From: Mariprofundus sp. EBB-1
GTDB lineage: Bacteria > Pseudomonadota > Zetaproteobacteria > Mariprofundales > Mariprofundaceae
Reading direction: 5' to 3'
NCBI RefSeq assembly: GCF_003665155.1
Contig: NZ_RCFQ01000015.1
Location: 1-61,585 of the forward strand
DNA: 61,585 nt
In this document: positions 41,423-48,720 of the stretch, piece by piece
Position numbering within the stretch: the first letter of the stretch is position 1
Layout: the number at the start of each line of letters is the position of its first letter
Position numbers and translations under genes: made by a program
The notes under the pieces: generated by a model
Told to the model about the DNA's origin: nothing
Databases searched by the model: none
What the model saw: the letters and a program-made list of their open reading frames with translations, nothing else

Positions 41423-42377
41423 GATCGATCCTCTTAAGCAGCTGATGGATACCGGTTGGCAGTGCATGTTTTGCAAGGCTGTTGACCCATATACCTTCTC
41501 CAAGCGGTTGATCAGACTGAGCCTGAGCATAGAGATGCAGGCGGCGATGGGTGAGCAGGTGGATATGATCGGGTTGGTTTTCAGGGGCGAGGGAGAGTTC
41601 AGTGATTGGTGGTGTCCAAAGCCCTGCCCAAATGCCGGATGCGGGGCGCTGGGTGAGCCATATGCCTTTTGTTTGATCGAGATGCAGATCTACCTGCCAG
41701 TGCAGATCAAGCACAGCAACCTTTTTACGCGTCTCTTTCGCCGGCTCAACTTGAAAAGCGGACTTACAATACTGATGCACTGGACAGTGATCACAATCAG
41801 CTTTTCTAGCAGAGCAAAGCGTTGCGCCCAGCTCCATCATGGTTTGATTCCAGCTGGCCGGCTGGGCTGAGGTATCAATGGCCTGTTGTGCCAAGGGCCA
41901 CAGTATTTTGTCTGAGGCATCGGGTAGGGCATGCCAGCGTTTGAGTACACGCTTTACATTGGCATCAAGCACCGGTGTATTGGCATCAAAACAGAAGGAG
42001 GCGATGGCACCTGCTGTAGAGCGGCCAATACCGGGCAGTGAGATGATGGTTTCAAGATCGTTGGGGAAGCTGCCTCCATGTAGCGATACAATGGCTTGGG
42101 CAGCCTGATGAATGAAGCGGGCACGACGGTAATAGCCTAACCCTTCCCAGGCTTTTAACACATCATCCAGTTCAGCGTCGGCCAGCGTTTCAATGCGAGG
42201 AAAGCACTCAAACCAAGCAGTGTAACGTGGCAATACCGTTTTCACCTGGGTTTGTTGTAACATGATTTCAGAGATCCAGATATGGTATGGCTCGCGGGTC
42301 TCGCGCCACAGCAGTTTGCGTGCATGTAGCCGGTACCAGCCCAGTAGGGCCTTACATCTGGCGGAAGACAAAACCAT
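41409..42377 (-). CDS. mutY: A/G-specific adenine glycosylase
   Basis: MutY has 322 residues from the ATG at 42377. It removes adenine mispaired with 8-oxoguanine. The helix-hairpin-helix is SLPGIGRSTAGAI with the catalytic Asp in PVLDANVKRV. The 4Fe-4S ligands follow the C-x6-C-x2-C-x5-C pattern (CSARKADCDHCPVHQYC). A C-terminal NUDIX-like domain recognises 8-oxoG. Its start lies inside the end of the TonB-like gene. Confidence 0.96.
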   Translation of the reverse strand: MVLSSARCKALLGWYRLHARKLLWRETREPYHIWISEIMLQQTQVKTVLPRYTAWFECFPRIETLADAELDDVLKAWEGLGYYRRARFIHQAAQAIVSLHGGSFPNDLETIISLPGIGRSTAGAIASFCFDANTPVLDANVKRVLKRWHALPDASDKILWPLAQQAIDTSAQPASWNQTMMELGATLCSARKADCDHCPVHQYCKSAFQVEPAKETRKKVAVLDLHWQVDLHLDQTKGIWLTQRPASGIWAGLWTPPITELSLAPENQPDHIHLLTHRRLHLYAQAQSDQPLGEGIWVNSLAKHALPTGIHQLLKRIDHVPR

Positions 42378-43290
42378 TCTCAACGACTTCAAAGGTCAAA
42401 TAGAAGCTTACGCGATCCAGTCCCCACGAGGATGGCAAGCCTTTGAATGGCGCGGCATCTTTAATCGCTTTAATGGCACTTTCATTGATTTGAGGAATAG
42501 GGCTGGGGCGCAGGATTTCAATGCCTCCAAGCGAACCATCATGTTCAATGGTGAGTTTAATCAGAGAGCGACGCGCCTGCTCTGAAAACTTTTCATAATT
42601 GGCTTTGCCGGGACGCCATTGATCTTCCAGAGCGCGAACCAGTGATTGGGCGTAGGGAGCATACTTGGCCTGGCGGGTGTTGATCGGAATATCAGCTTCA
42701 CGGTTGAGTGTCTGTTTCATGCGCCGTTCGCGTTCGAAATCTTGAGAGAGTTGCGAGAGCGCCATGGCAGATGGCATCAAGTTCGCCAAAGGCACCTGTT
42801 TGCGCGGTTTTTCGACCAGCTTTTTCTTTATTACTTTCGGTGTTTTGATCGGTTTCTGATGTTCCGTTTTTTCACTACGCTTGGTGATTACACTAGAGCG
42901 TGTCTGTTTGGGTTTTTCAGGTGCAGGCGTGGGTTGCTGTTTGACGACTTTTGGCCTTGGCGCGGGTTTCTTTTTGCTTTGTTGCGGGTTGGGTGGAACC
43001 GGCGCCTTGGCTTTTCGTGTCACCCGGTCACGGGCATTGCGGCTACTGCCTGTAGCATTTTTATTGGATAGCGTACGCGCATCCTTGTTGGCTTTTTTGC
43101 TTGGCTTTTTGTCATCATCAAGCAATGTCACATCCATAATCTGTGGCTGCTCTTTTTTTGGCAACGGTTTGTCGTGTGTTGAGGTCACTATGAGCACCGC
43201 CAACAGTAGATGGGCGGCGATTGAAGCGGCCAACGCCAACGTGAAACGTTGCTGTTGGGGCTTGAGTATGACGGCGTTAAATTTTTTCAT
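42352..43290 (-). CDS. TonB/TolA-like energy transducer protein
   Basis: The protein has 312 residues from the ATG at 43290 (MKKFNAVILKPQQQRF). One N-terminal membrane helix (about 16-35) is followed by a long Lys/Pro-rich periplasmic spacer (about 45-170). A TonB/TolA C-terminal domain follows (LTIEHDGSLGGIEILRPS to the end). Such proteins link inner-membrane proton force to outer-membrane transporters. No exbB/exbD or tolQ/tolR is adjacent. It overlaps the genes on both sides. Confidence 0.82.
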   Translation of the reverse strand: MKKFNAVILKPQQQRFTLALAASIAAHLLLAVLIVTSTHDKPLPKKEQPQIMDVTLLDDDKKPSKKANKDARTLSNKNATGSSRNARDRVTRKAKAPVPPNPQQSKKKPAPRPKVVKQQPTPAPEKPKQTRSSVITKRSEKTEHQKPIKTPKVIKKKLVEKPRKQVPLANLMPSAMALSQLSQDFERERRMKQTLNREADIPINTRQAKYAPYAQSLVRALEDQWRPGKANYEKFSEQARRSLIKLTIEHDGSLGGIEILRPSPIPQINESAIKAIKDAAPFKGLPSSWGLDRVSFYLTFEVVENGFVFRQM

Positions 43291-43804
43291 GGGCGAGACG
43301 GCCGCAAATATACTCTGCCAATGCCCCATTAATCCAGCCACTAATGCAGGAGAGGATCAGCAATGGGGGTAGAGCGTAATAAAGGGCGCTTTGTTGAATG
43401 AACAGAGCTTCGACGGTGACAAACTGTGCCAGCATGTGTGCCAGCGCTCCGAGCAGACTAATGCCAACCAGGCTAAGACCCGGAATACAGCGCCAGGCCG
43501 CTACCATGACGAGTGTGGCACTTAAACCACCCGCCATGGCAATGATAAAGGTTGGTGTGAACAGGGTGCCGATAAAAAAACTACCGACAAGGATGCGTGC
43601 AATGGAGAGTGAGATTGCCGCCTGTGTTCCCATCATGGCTAAAGCGATCAGGGTTACTAAATTTGCTAAGCCCGGTTTGAACCATGGCCCCAGACTTGGT
43701 AAAGATGCTTCAAACACATGCAGGCCAATAGCCAGCATTAACAGGGCTAGCCAACGGGCTTTTGTTTCCAGTTCTTTTAAAGGAGGGCGTGCCAGGGAAG
43801 TCAT
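43277..43804 (-). CDS. Gx transporter family membrane protein
   Basis: The product has 175 residues from the ATG at 43804; the start is not fixed by a good RBS, and ATG 43843 is possible. About five or six hydrophobic helices are seen. It resembles the Gx transporter family, long annotated as heptaprenyl diphosphate synthase component I. Key stretches are SLGPWFKPGLANLVTLIAL and SISIARILVGSF-like segments. In other bacteria it is paired with a NusG-domain-II protein, as here. Confidence 0.8.
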   Translation of the reverse strand: MTSLARPPLKELETKARWLALLMLAIGLHVFEASLPSLGPWFKPGLANLVTLIALAMMGTQAAISLSIARILVGSFFIGTLFTPTFIIAMAGGLSATLVMVAAWRCIPGLSLVGISLLGALAHMLAQFVTVEALFIQQSALYYALPPLLILSCISGWINGALAEYICGRLAHEKI

Positions 43805-43826
43805 ATTGTGTGCTGTTGATTGTTTA

Positions 43827-44261
43827 TCATTCAACAATCGCATCAAAACGGGATTCAGCACTGCCGCGCAGTGTGATCAGAATTTTATTGGGTACACAGG
43901 CAATAATATCGCCTGCATGGGCGTGTGGCCCTGATAAAACACAGTGCTGCGAAGCGCAGGGGGCAGAGGCTATGCGGGCTCCATGTTCATCAATGATGAT
44001 ATCGGATAGTCCCAGATCTCCTTTTACTTGCAAAGTAATGGGAGCTTCGCCCTCTTGTGGCAGAGGGTAGCTCGCCAACAGTGTGCCTCCATGATAAATC
44101 TCAGCTATGGCGGGGCCTGCTGCAATATTCGCTTGAATGACAAACCATGTGCCGACAATACTGATCAATGCGATCAATAACAGCAGCCGATCAGGCCATG
44201 TGCCTTTGAGGGCATCAAGCATGTTTTGGCGCGGCGGCGATTGCATGGTTAGGCTTGGCAT
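43827..44261 (-). CDS. NusG-domain-II membrane-anchored protein
   Basis: The product has 144 residues with a single N-terminal membrane helix (about 25-45) and an extracytoplasmic NusG_II domain. The domain contains the conserved Cys pair CASQHC near residue 103 and a following GDIIACVPNKI strand. The start is uncertain (ATG 44261, 44246 or 44222). This small family is often beside Gx, FMN-transferase or Rnf genes and is thought to act in redox membrane complexes; that role is inferred. It is 26 bases from the divergent SDR gene. Confidence 0.8.
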   Translation of the reverse strand: MPSLTMQSPPRQNMLDALKGTWPDRLLLLIALISIVGTWFVIQANIAAGPAIAEIYHGGTLLASYPLPQEGEAPITLQVKGDLGLSDIIIDEHGARIASAPCASQHCVLSGPHAHAGDIIACVPNKILITLRGSAESRFDAIVE

Positions 44262-44287
44262 GCGGCTATGCTAACCATGGAGGTAAC

Positions 44288-44956
44288 ATGAATATACTGA
44301 TCACCGGTGCAAACCGTGGCCTTGGGCTCGGTTTTGCACGCCATTATCTTGCGCAGGGGCATGATGTTTGGGCTTGTTATCGAACTGACCCCGGAGCATT
44401 AGTAAAGATCGACTCTGCACATCTGCACACTGTCGTGTGGGATATCAGTAGCGATGCCGAGCCTGTTGGAACGCTGCCGGAACGTATCGATCTGTTGATC
44501 AATAATGCTGGCATCTATGGGCCGGGCAAAGATGGCCAGTCGCTTGAGAAGGTCTCATCTGTTGCCATGATGGACGTGTTTAATGTGGATTGCGTGGGCC
44601 CATTACGCGTGGTGCAAAAATTAAAAGAGAAGGTCATTGAAGCGAAAGGCACTATTGCTAATGTCAGCTCTAAAATGGGTTCCAGTGGCGATAATGGCAG
44701 TGGTGGCACCTATGCCTATCGCGCCGCTAAAGCGGCCCTGGTCATTGTATCGAAGTCAATGGCGGTGGATTTAGAGCCGTATGGTGTGCAGGTGATCACC
44801 CTGCATCCGGGCTGGGTTGAGACCGATATGACGCATCAGACCGGTCTGATTGATGTTTCCACATCGGTGAACGGCATGACACAGGTGATTGCCCATGCGC
44901 ATGATTTTATGGGTGGTGAATTTATTGCGTTTGATGGTAAACTAGTGCCCTATTAA
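44288..44956 (+). CDS. Short-chain dehydrogenase/reductase
   Basis: The product has 222 residues from the ATG at 44288 with RBS GGAGG. A classical SDR: cofactor loop ITGANRGLGLGFA (about 5-17), NNAGIYG (about 74), catalytic Ser in NVSSKMGS and the Tyr-x3-Lys pair in YAYRAAKAAL. The length is short, and the C terminus lacks a large substrate loop. It resembles CsgA-type SDRs. The substrate is unknown. Confidence 0.9.
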   Translation: MNILITGANRGLGLGFARHYLAQGHDVWACYRTDPGALVKIDSAHLHTVVWDISSDAEPVGTLPERIDLLINNAGIYGPGKDGQSLEKVSSVAMMDVFNVDCVGPLRVVQKLKEKVIEAKGTIANVSSKMGSSGDNGSGGTYAYRAAKAALVIVSKSMAVDLEPYGVQVITLHPGWVETDMTHQTGLIDVSTSVNGMTQVIAHAHDFMGGEFIAFDGKLVPY

Positions 44957-44990
44957 TTTTTCAAAAGTTTTTTACCACTAAGGAGTTCGC

Positions 44991-45809
44991 ATGTTAGACC
45001 CGTCAAATGTTCAGGATATTATAGATGTTTATGTTATTCCGTGGGGCATCAATATTGCCATGGCCCTTGCGATATTCTTTGTTGGTCGGTGGATTGCCGG
45101 CATCTTATTGAATGTTGTTGATAAGATGCTGAATAAAGCTGGCATGGACAAGATGCTGGTGAATTTTGTGCACTCCATTCTCAATGCACTATTGTTGCTG
45201 TTCATTATTATTGCATCGCTTGATCAGCTCGGTGTAAATACCACCTCATTCATTGCATTGATCGGTGCGGCTGGCTTGGCTGTTGGTTTGGCATTACAGG
45301 GCTCACTGCAGAATTTTGCCTCCGGTGTACTGTTGATTATCTTCCGTCCATTCAAAGTGGGGCATTTCATTGAAGCGGCAGGTGTTTCAGGCGTTGTGGA
45401 AGAGATCGGTATCTTCAGCACATGTCTGAAAACGGGCGACAACCGTGAAATTATTGTACCAAACGGCGCTATCTATGGTGGCACTATCACCAATAACTCT
45501 GCCCGCGATACCCGTCGTATCGATATGGTATTTGGTATTGGTTATGACGATGATATCAAGAAAGCCAAAGAGATTATGCAGGGCATCCTTGATGCCGATG
45601 AGCGTGTGCATAAAGAACCTGCTGTCCTTATTGCTGTTGGTGAACTGGCTGATTCCAGTGTGAATTTCAATGTGCGCCCTTGGGTCAACGCTGGTGATTA
45701 CTGGGCTGTTAAGTTTGACGTCACTGAAAAAATAAAATTGGCATTTGATGATGCTGGCATCTCGATTCCATATCCACAGATGGATGTGCATGTGAATAAA
45801 ACGGAGTGA
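44991..45809 (+). CDS. mscS: Small-conductance mechanosensitive channel
   Basis: The channel has 272 residues and the MscS core. Three membrane helices lie in the first ~125 residues. The pore-lining TM3 has the Gly/Ala pattern GAAGLAVGLALQGSLQNFASG, followed by the beta domain (FRPFKVGHFIEAAGVSG) and a cytoplasmic cage. It opens on hypo-osmotic shock to release solutes. RBS AAGGAG precedes the ATG. It is transcribed after the SDR gene with a 34-base gap. Confidence 0.95.
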   Translation: MLDPSNVQDIIDVYVIPWGINIAMALAIFFVGRWIAGILLNVVDKMLNKAGMDKMLVNFVHSILNALLLLFIIIASLDQLGVNTTSFIALIGAAGLAVGLALQGSLQNFASGVLLIIFRPFKVGHFIEAAGVSGVVEEIGIFSTCLKTGDNREIIVPNGAIYGGTITNNSARDTRRIDMVFGIGYDDDIKKAKEIMQGILDADERVHKEPAVLIAVGELADSSVNFNVRPWVNAGDYWAVKFDVTEKIKLAFDDAGISIPYPQMDVHVNKTE

Positions 45810-45897
45810 TGCACGCTTTGTAAGTATGGCAGGTCAGCAGGCAGGGTTTACAAGATTAAAACTGTCACTTTATGCTTTCAGCTACGCCTAATTGATT

Positions 45898-45915
45898 AGG
45901 TGGCTTCGGCCACCT
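45898..45915 (+). terminator. Hairpin between mscS and the DUF992 gene
   Basis: AGGTGGC/GCCACCT with a TTCG tetraloop lies 89 bases after mscS and just before the RBS of the next gene. T residues after it are few, so it may terminate mscS weakly or stabilise the downstream message. Confidence 0.5.
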
Positions 45916-45933
45916 TGTTAAAAGGAGGCTGAA

Positions 45934-46428
45934 ATGAAAGTGAGGATGATGATTTTAAGTGCGGCTGGTATCGCTCTGGTACTAGCTGCTATGCCGGCCT
46001 ATGCCGGTAATTCAACGGCAGGTACAAAAATTGGTATTTTAAGTTGCGATTCGGTTCCCGATTCGGGCGTGAATCTGCTTATCCATTCTACTGTCGACAT
46101 ACAATGCACGTTTAAATCCACTGATGGCAGTGGTGTTGAGCACTATATCGGAGAAACCGGCGTTGGCTTTGGCATCAATATTAATTTTGATGTGGAAAGG
46201 CATCTTCGCTTCGCTGTCTTTGCGGCGGATATGGTGAAGGGTAGCCATAAACTGGCAGGTAAATATGGCGGTGTTGGAGCATTGGCCAGTGCCGGTGTCG
46301 GTGTTGGTGCACAAGTGCTGGTGGGTGGCAGTAATTCGAGTGTTTCACTGCAACCTGTGGTTGAAGGCACGACTGGCGTCGGTGTAAATGCTGGTCTTAC
46401 CTATCTGTACCTCCAGGCCACTGAATAA
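45934..46428 (+). CDS. DUF992 secreted protein
   Basis: The protein has 164 residues. A signal peptide is clear (MKVRMMILSAAGIALVL, cleavage about AYA-GN at residue 24). The mature part fits DUF992: GILSCDSVPDSG, CTF with a second Cys, YIGETGVGFGI and a Gly/Ser/Val-rich end. It is probably periplasmic with one disulfide. Function is unknown. RBS AAAGGAGG is strong. Confidence 0.85.
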   Translation: MKVRMMILSAAGIALVLAAMPAYAGNSTAGTKIGILSCDSVPDSGVNLLIHSTVDIQCTFKSTDGSGVEHYIGETGVGFGININFDVERHLRFAVFAADMVKGSHKLAGKYGGVGALASAGVGVGAQVLVGGSNSSVSLQPVVEGTTGVGVNAGLTYLYLQATE

Positions 46429-46458
46429 GCTTAGTGGTATAAAGTAGATCTAATGAAA

Positions 46459-46488
46459 AAGGGGGGGTGATGAAATATCATTCCCCTT
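46459..46488 (+). terminator. Probable terminator of the DUF992 gene
   Basis: A G-rich run pairs with ATCATTCCCCTT, giving an imperfect stem after the stop codon, followed by a short T-rich stretch. Confidence 0.55.
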
Positions 46489-46558
46489 CTTATTGGTTTC
46501 TATTGCTGTGATTGTTGGGATTCGGTCAATCACACTTAAATGAGCTGACTCCCAGTTC

Positions 46559-46765
46559 TTAGTCTTTACTGTTTAATAGGTCTAGTTGTTCCGTGTCTGT
46601 TTGAATGGGGTTTCCCTTACTTAGAAAGTCCTTAAATTCATCGGAAATACGTTCATCATTTGCAACTCTATTCCAAAAGTTTTGGGCCATGTCTTTCGCC
46701 AAAGCAATAGAGCGGTCATTAAGGTTTAATCCTTTAATTGGTCGGATTGGGTCAGACCAAGCGAA
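46559..46765 (-). pseudogene. C-terminal remnant of an unidentified gene
   Basis: The - strand carries 68 codons open from a TAG at 46766-46768 to a TAA at 46559-46561. They read as normal protein (AWSDPIRPIKGLNLNDRSIA, then KDMAQNFWNRVAND) but have no start codon at the beginning. This looks like the end of a gene cut off upstream. I cannot name the family. It marks the left side of the accessory region. Confidence 0.4.
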
Positions 46766-46837
46766 CTAGCTGAGATATAATAAGTATGCGTCTATATGAT
46801 AGGTGATGTGGCGCTTAGAAGGGCTATTTCGGGTGTA

Positions 46838-46914
46838 AATCGACCTCTCTAAGGGAGGTCTGTATGCATGAGAAAATCGACACCATATCACCAAGTTCAT
46901 CAATGAGGTCGATT
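46838..46914. repeat. Inverted repeat AATCGACCTC / GAGGTCGATT
   Basis: A perfect 10-bp inverted pair (46838-46847 and 46905-46914) lies just past the 3' end of the fic gene. A local hairpin GACCTC/GAGGTC is nested at its left arm. It may be part of a fic terminator or a recombination scar. The rest of 46766-46944 shows nothing. Confidence 0.35.
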
Positions 46915-46944
46915 AATTCAAAAGCCGAGCTGACATTGATTCAT

Positions 46945-48036
46945 CTAAAACGCCTTATCTTTTGGTTCCGGTATATCAAGAAACAAATCGTATAATGGAT
47001 TGTTGATATAATAGTTGAAGTTCCCAATTTTATGTTTTTGAATAAACCCTTTCTCCACTAGCAGATCAAGATAACGGGTGGCTGTTATTCGCGAGACTCT
47101 CAACTCACTTTTTACATGTTCAATCTTTGTATACGGATGCCTAAACAATAAGTTCAATAAGTCTTGGCTATAAATTTTAGGCAGCTCATTTCGAATTCGA
47201 TGTTTATAGTCCAACATTAACTTTTTAATACCTTGAATTAGCCATATGGTTTGTTGCGCAGTGCTTTCGATTCCGTCTAGCATATAGAGAATCCAAGGCT
47301 CCCAATTCCCTGATATACGAGTGTCTTGAAGCAGTCGATAATATTCGGATTTACTACGAATAATATAACGGCTTAAATATAATACGGGGAGGTTCAACAA
47401 GTCTTTTAATACTAGGTACAAGATATTAATCATCCGGCCAGTACGGCCATTACCATCATAAAATGGATGAATACTTTCAAATTGAAAGTGAATAATCGCC
47501 ATTTTTATTAAAGGATCGATGTCACACATTGCGTCATCATTTATAAACTGCTCCAGGTTAGACATGAGCTTCGTAATCTCATGGTGATCTTGAGGAGGGG
47601 TGTATACGACCTCACCAGTCTGTGCATTCTTAAGTTCTGTGCCGGGAAGCTTCCTAATACCCCCCTGGTTTTGCTCAAGTTCTTGATGAATTTCTAGAAT
47701 AAGTCTTGTTGATAAAAGTTCGCTGCCTTCAACTAGTTCAAAGCCCTTTCGAAGCGCGAGAGCATAACGATTTACTTCTTTTGCGGCAGGGCCACCAATA
47801 AAGTCCGAAAACAGGCCTGCTTTATAAAGCTCATCATGTGTTGTGATAATATTTTCAATTTCTGAGCTATCTTTAGCCTCTTGCAGTCCAAGTGTTGTTA
47901 TTAATATATCAGCGTTTGGAATGCTGGCAGCAACCCCTTTAAGTTCAGCTAAATAACGATGCGCAGATGCTGCTTTCTTCAATACAGATTTTGTTTCCAC
48001 GTCTACACTTGGCGGAAGTAAATTAGGGCTAGCCAC
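46945..48036 (-). CDS. Fic-domain protein (class II, N-terminal inhibitory helix)
   Basis: The protein has 363 residues. The Fic core motif is HPFYDGNGRTGR (residues 190-201), complete for AMP transfer to a target hydroxyl. The inhibitory helix motif [S/T]xxxE[G/N] is present as SSEIEN (57-62), so Glu61 should block ATP in the resting form. A C-terminal winged-helix (about 295-355, ELRVSRITATRYLDLLVEKG) suggests DNA binding or autoregulation. The arrangement resembles SoFic of Shewanella. No antitoxin gene is needed or seen. Repeats upstream look like operators. Confidence 0.93.
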   Translation of the reverse strand: MASPNLLPPSVDVETKSVLKKAASAHRYLAELKGVAASIPNADILITTLGLQEAKDSSEIENIITTHDELYKAGLFSDFIGGPAAKEVNRYALALRKGFELVEGSELLSTRLILEIHQELEQNQGGIRKLPGTELKNAQTGEVVYTPPQDHHEITKLMSNLEQFINDDAMCDIDPLIKMAIIHFQFESIHPFYDGNGRTGRMINILYLVLKDLLNLPVLYLSRYIIRSKSEYYRLLQDTRISGNWEPWILYMLDGIESTAQQTIWLIQGIKKLMLDYKHRIRNELPKIYSQDLLNLLFRHPYTKIEHVKSELRVSRITATRYLDLLVEKGFIQKHKIGNFNYYINNPLYDLFLDIPEPKDKAF

Positions 48037-48091
48037 TGATATGCTCCCTCTCTTGATTGCTAAAGTAAGCTAACATCAACGTCCTCCATAT

Positions 48092-48181
48092 ATAGATAAT
48101 GGTGAATATCTATGCATGATGTCCGGTCTATATATAGAAAGCAATCATTATCTATACACTGATAAGTAGTCGTGTATAGAT
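48092..48181. promoter_or_regulatory. Inverted repeats in the fic promoter region
   Basis: Two perfect 10-bp inverted pairs share the word ATCTATA/TATAGAT: ATAGATAATG (48092-48101) with CATTATCTAT (48146-48155), and ATCTATACAC (48150-48159) with GTGTATAGAT (48172-48181). They lie 56-145 bases upstream of fic. They are candidate operators, perhaps for the winged helix of Fic itself. A further AGTAAGC/GCTTACT pair is at 48207-48227. Confidence 0.5.
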
Positions 48182-48277
48182 TACTAGCATTAGTTATGCA
48201 CCTCTAAGTAAGCGCATATAGCTTACTGGCTTTAATTGAGCTAAAGGGTTGATAGTCCTTAATTTTAAAAGATACAG

Positions 48278-48486
48278 GCCTAACGCAAAAGACCCGCGTG
48301 GCATTAAGTCACTCAGATTTATTTACATAAGAGCCTAACGCAAAAATCCCAGCTGACATTGAGTCACTGAGTTTTTTAGATAAAGGCCTAACGCAAAAAG
48401 GGAGAGTGACATTGAGTCACTGAGTTTTTTAAATAAAGGCCTAACGCAAAAAAGGGCAGTGACATTAAGTCACTACCCTTTTTATT
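48278..48486. repeat. Four tandem 53-55-bp repeats with terminator-like dyads
   Basis: Units start at 48278, 48333, 48386 and 48439, each with GCCTAACGCAAAA. Each carries the dyad GTGAC-ATTRA-GTCAC or a near copy. The last unit forms a long hairpin with A/T feet (about 48450-48485), a good intrinsic terminator on either strand. All lie just outside the left att copy. They are thus the likely former downstream flank of tRNA-Leu(TAA), and on the - strand each unit ends in a T run after the dyad. Confidence 0.75.
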
Positions 48487-48488
48487 GT

Positions 48489-48514
48489 TGGTACGAGGAC
48501 GGGAGTCGAACCCG
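48489..48514. repeat. Left attachment site (attL) of the tRNA-Leu(TAA) element
   Basis: This 26-bp copy of the tRNA-Leu 3' end differs from the right copy by one missing C. The 20-bp core GAGGACGGGAGTCGAACCCG (48495-48514) is identical. Homology stops to the right of it, marking where the element begins. Confidence 0.9.
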
Positions 48515-48534
48515 ATTCCCAAATAATAAAAATC

Positions 48535-48720
48535 ATGGATCAAACCGAAGAAACACTTACTCAGTCAATAAAAACAGTACAAAGCGCTCAGGTGATGAAA
48601 GAGGTAAAAAACACTCTAATTCGTCCTTATCTAGTCACAGTTTGGTTACAAACCCAAGCATCTTTAGCAGAGAGATACAAAGCATGGCAGAAAAAAATGC
48701 TAACTTGTGCTTTCGACTAA
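48535..48720 (+). CDS. Small hypothetical protein overlapping the rep start
   Basis: The ORF of 61 residues begins MDQTEETLTQSIKTV. It looks like real coding sequence: helical, mixed charge, ending KAWQKKMLTCAFD. The rep frame across the same bases is low-complexity Ser/Asn, so this frame is the coding one until the rep ATG at 48684. The 37-base overlap suggests translational coupling or copy control of rep. No family is recognised. Confidence 0.55.
   Translation: MDQTEETLTQSIKTVQSAQVMKEVKNTLIRPYLVTVWLQTQASLAERYKAWQKKMLTCAFD

Noticed and set aside
48278-48486. CRISPR array
   Set aside because: Only four units, each whole unit is similar including the middle part, so there are no unique spacers; no cas genes are nearby.
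48278-48486. Integron attC sites, because GCCTAAC recurs
   Set aside because: The partner box GTTRRRY is absent on the same strand in each unit and the units do not fold as attC sites.
48278-48486. Iterons of the gpA-type replication origin
   Set aside because: They lie outside the left att copy, so they should not travel with the element. Kept only as an alternative if the boundary is wrong.
48459-48683. N-terminal extension of the replication endonuclease
   Set aside because: It crosses the att site and is low-complexity Ser/Asn; a different frame there is more protein-like.
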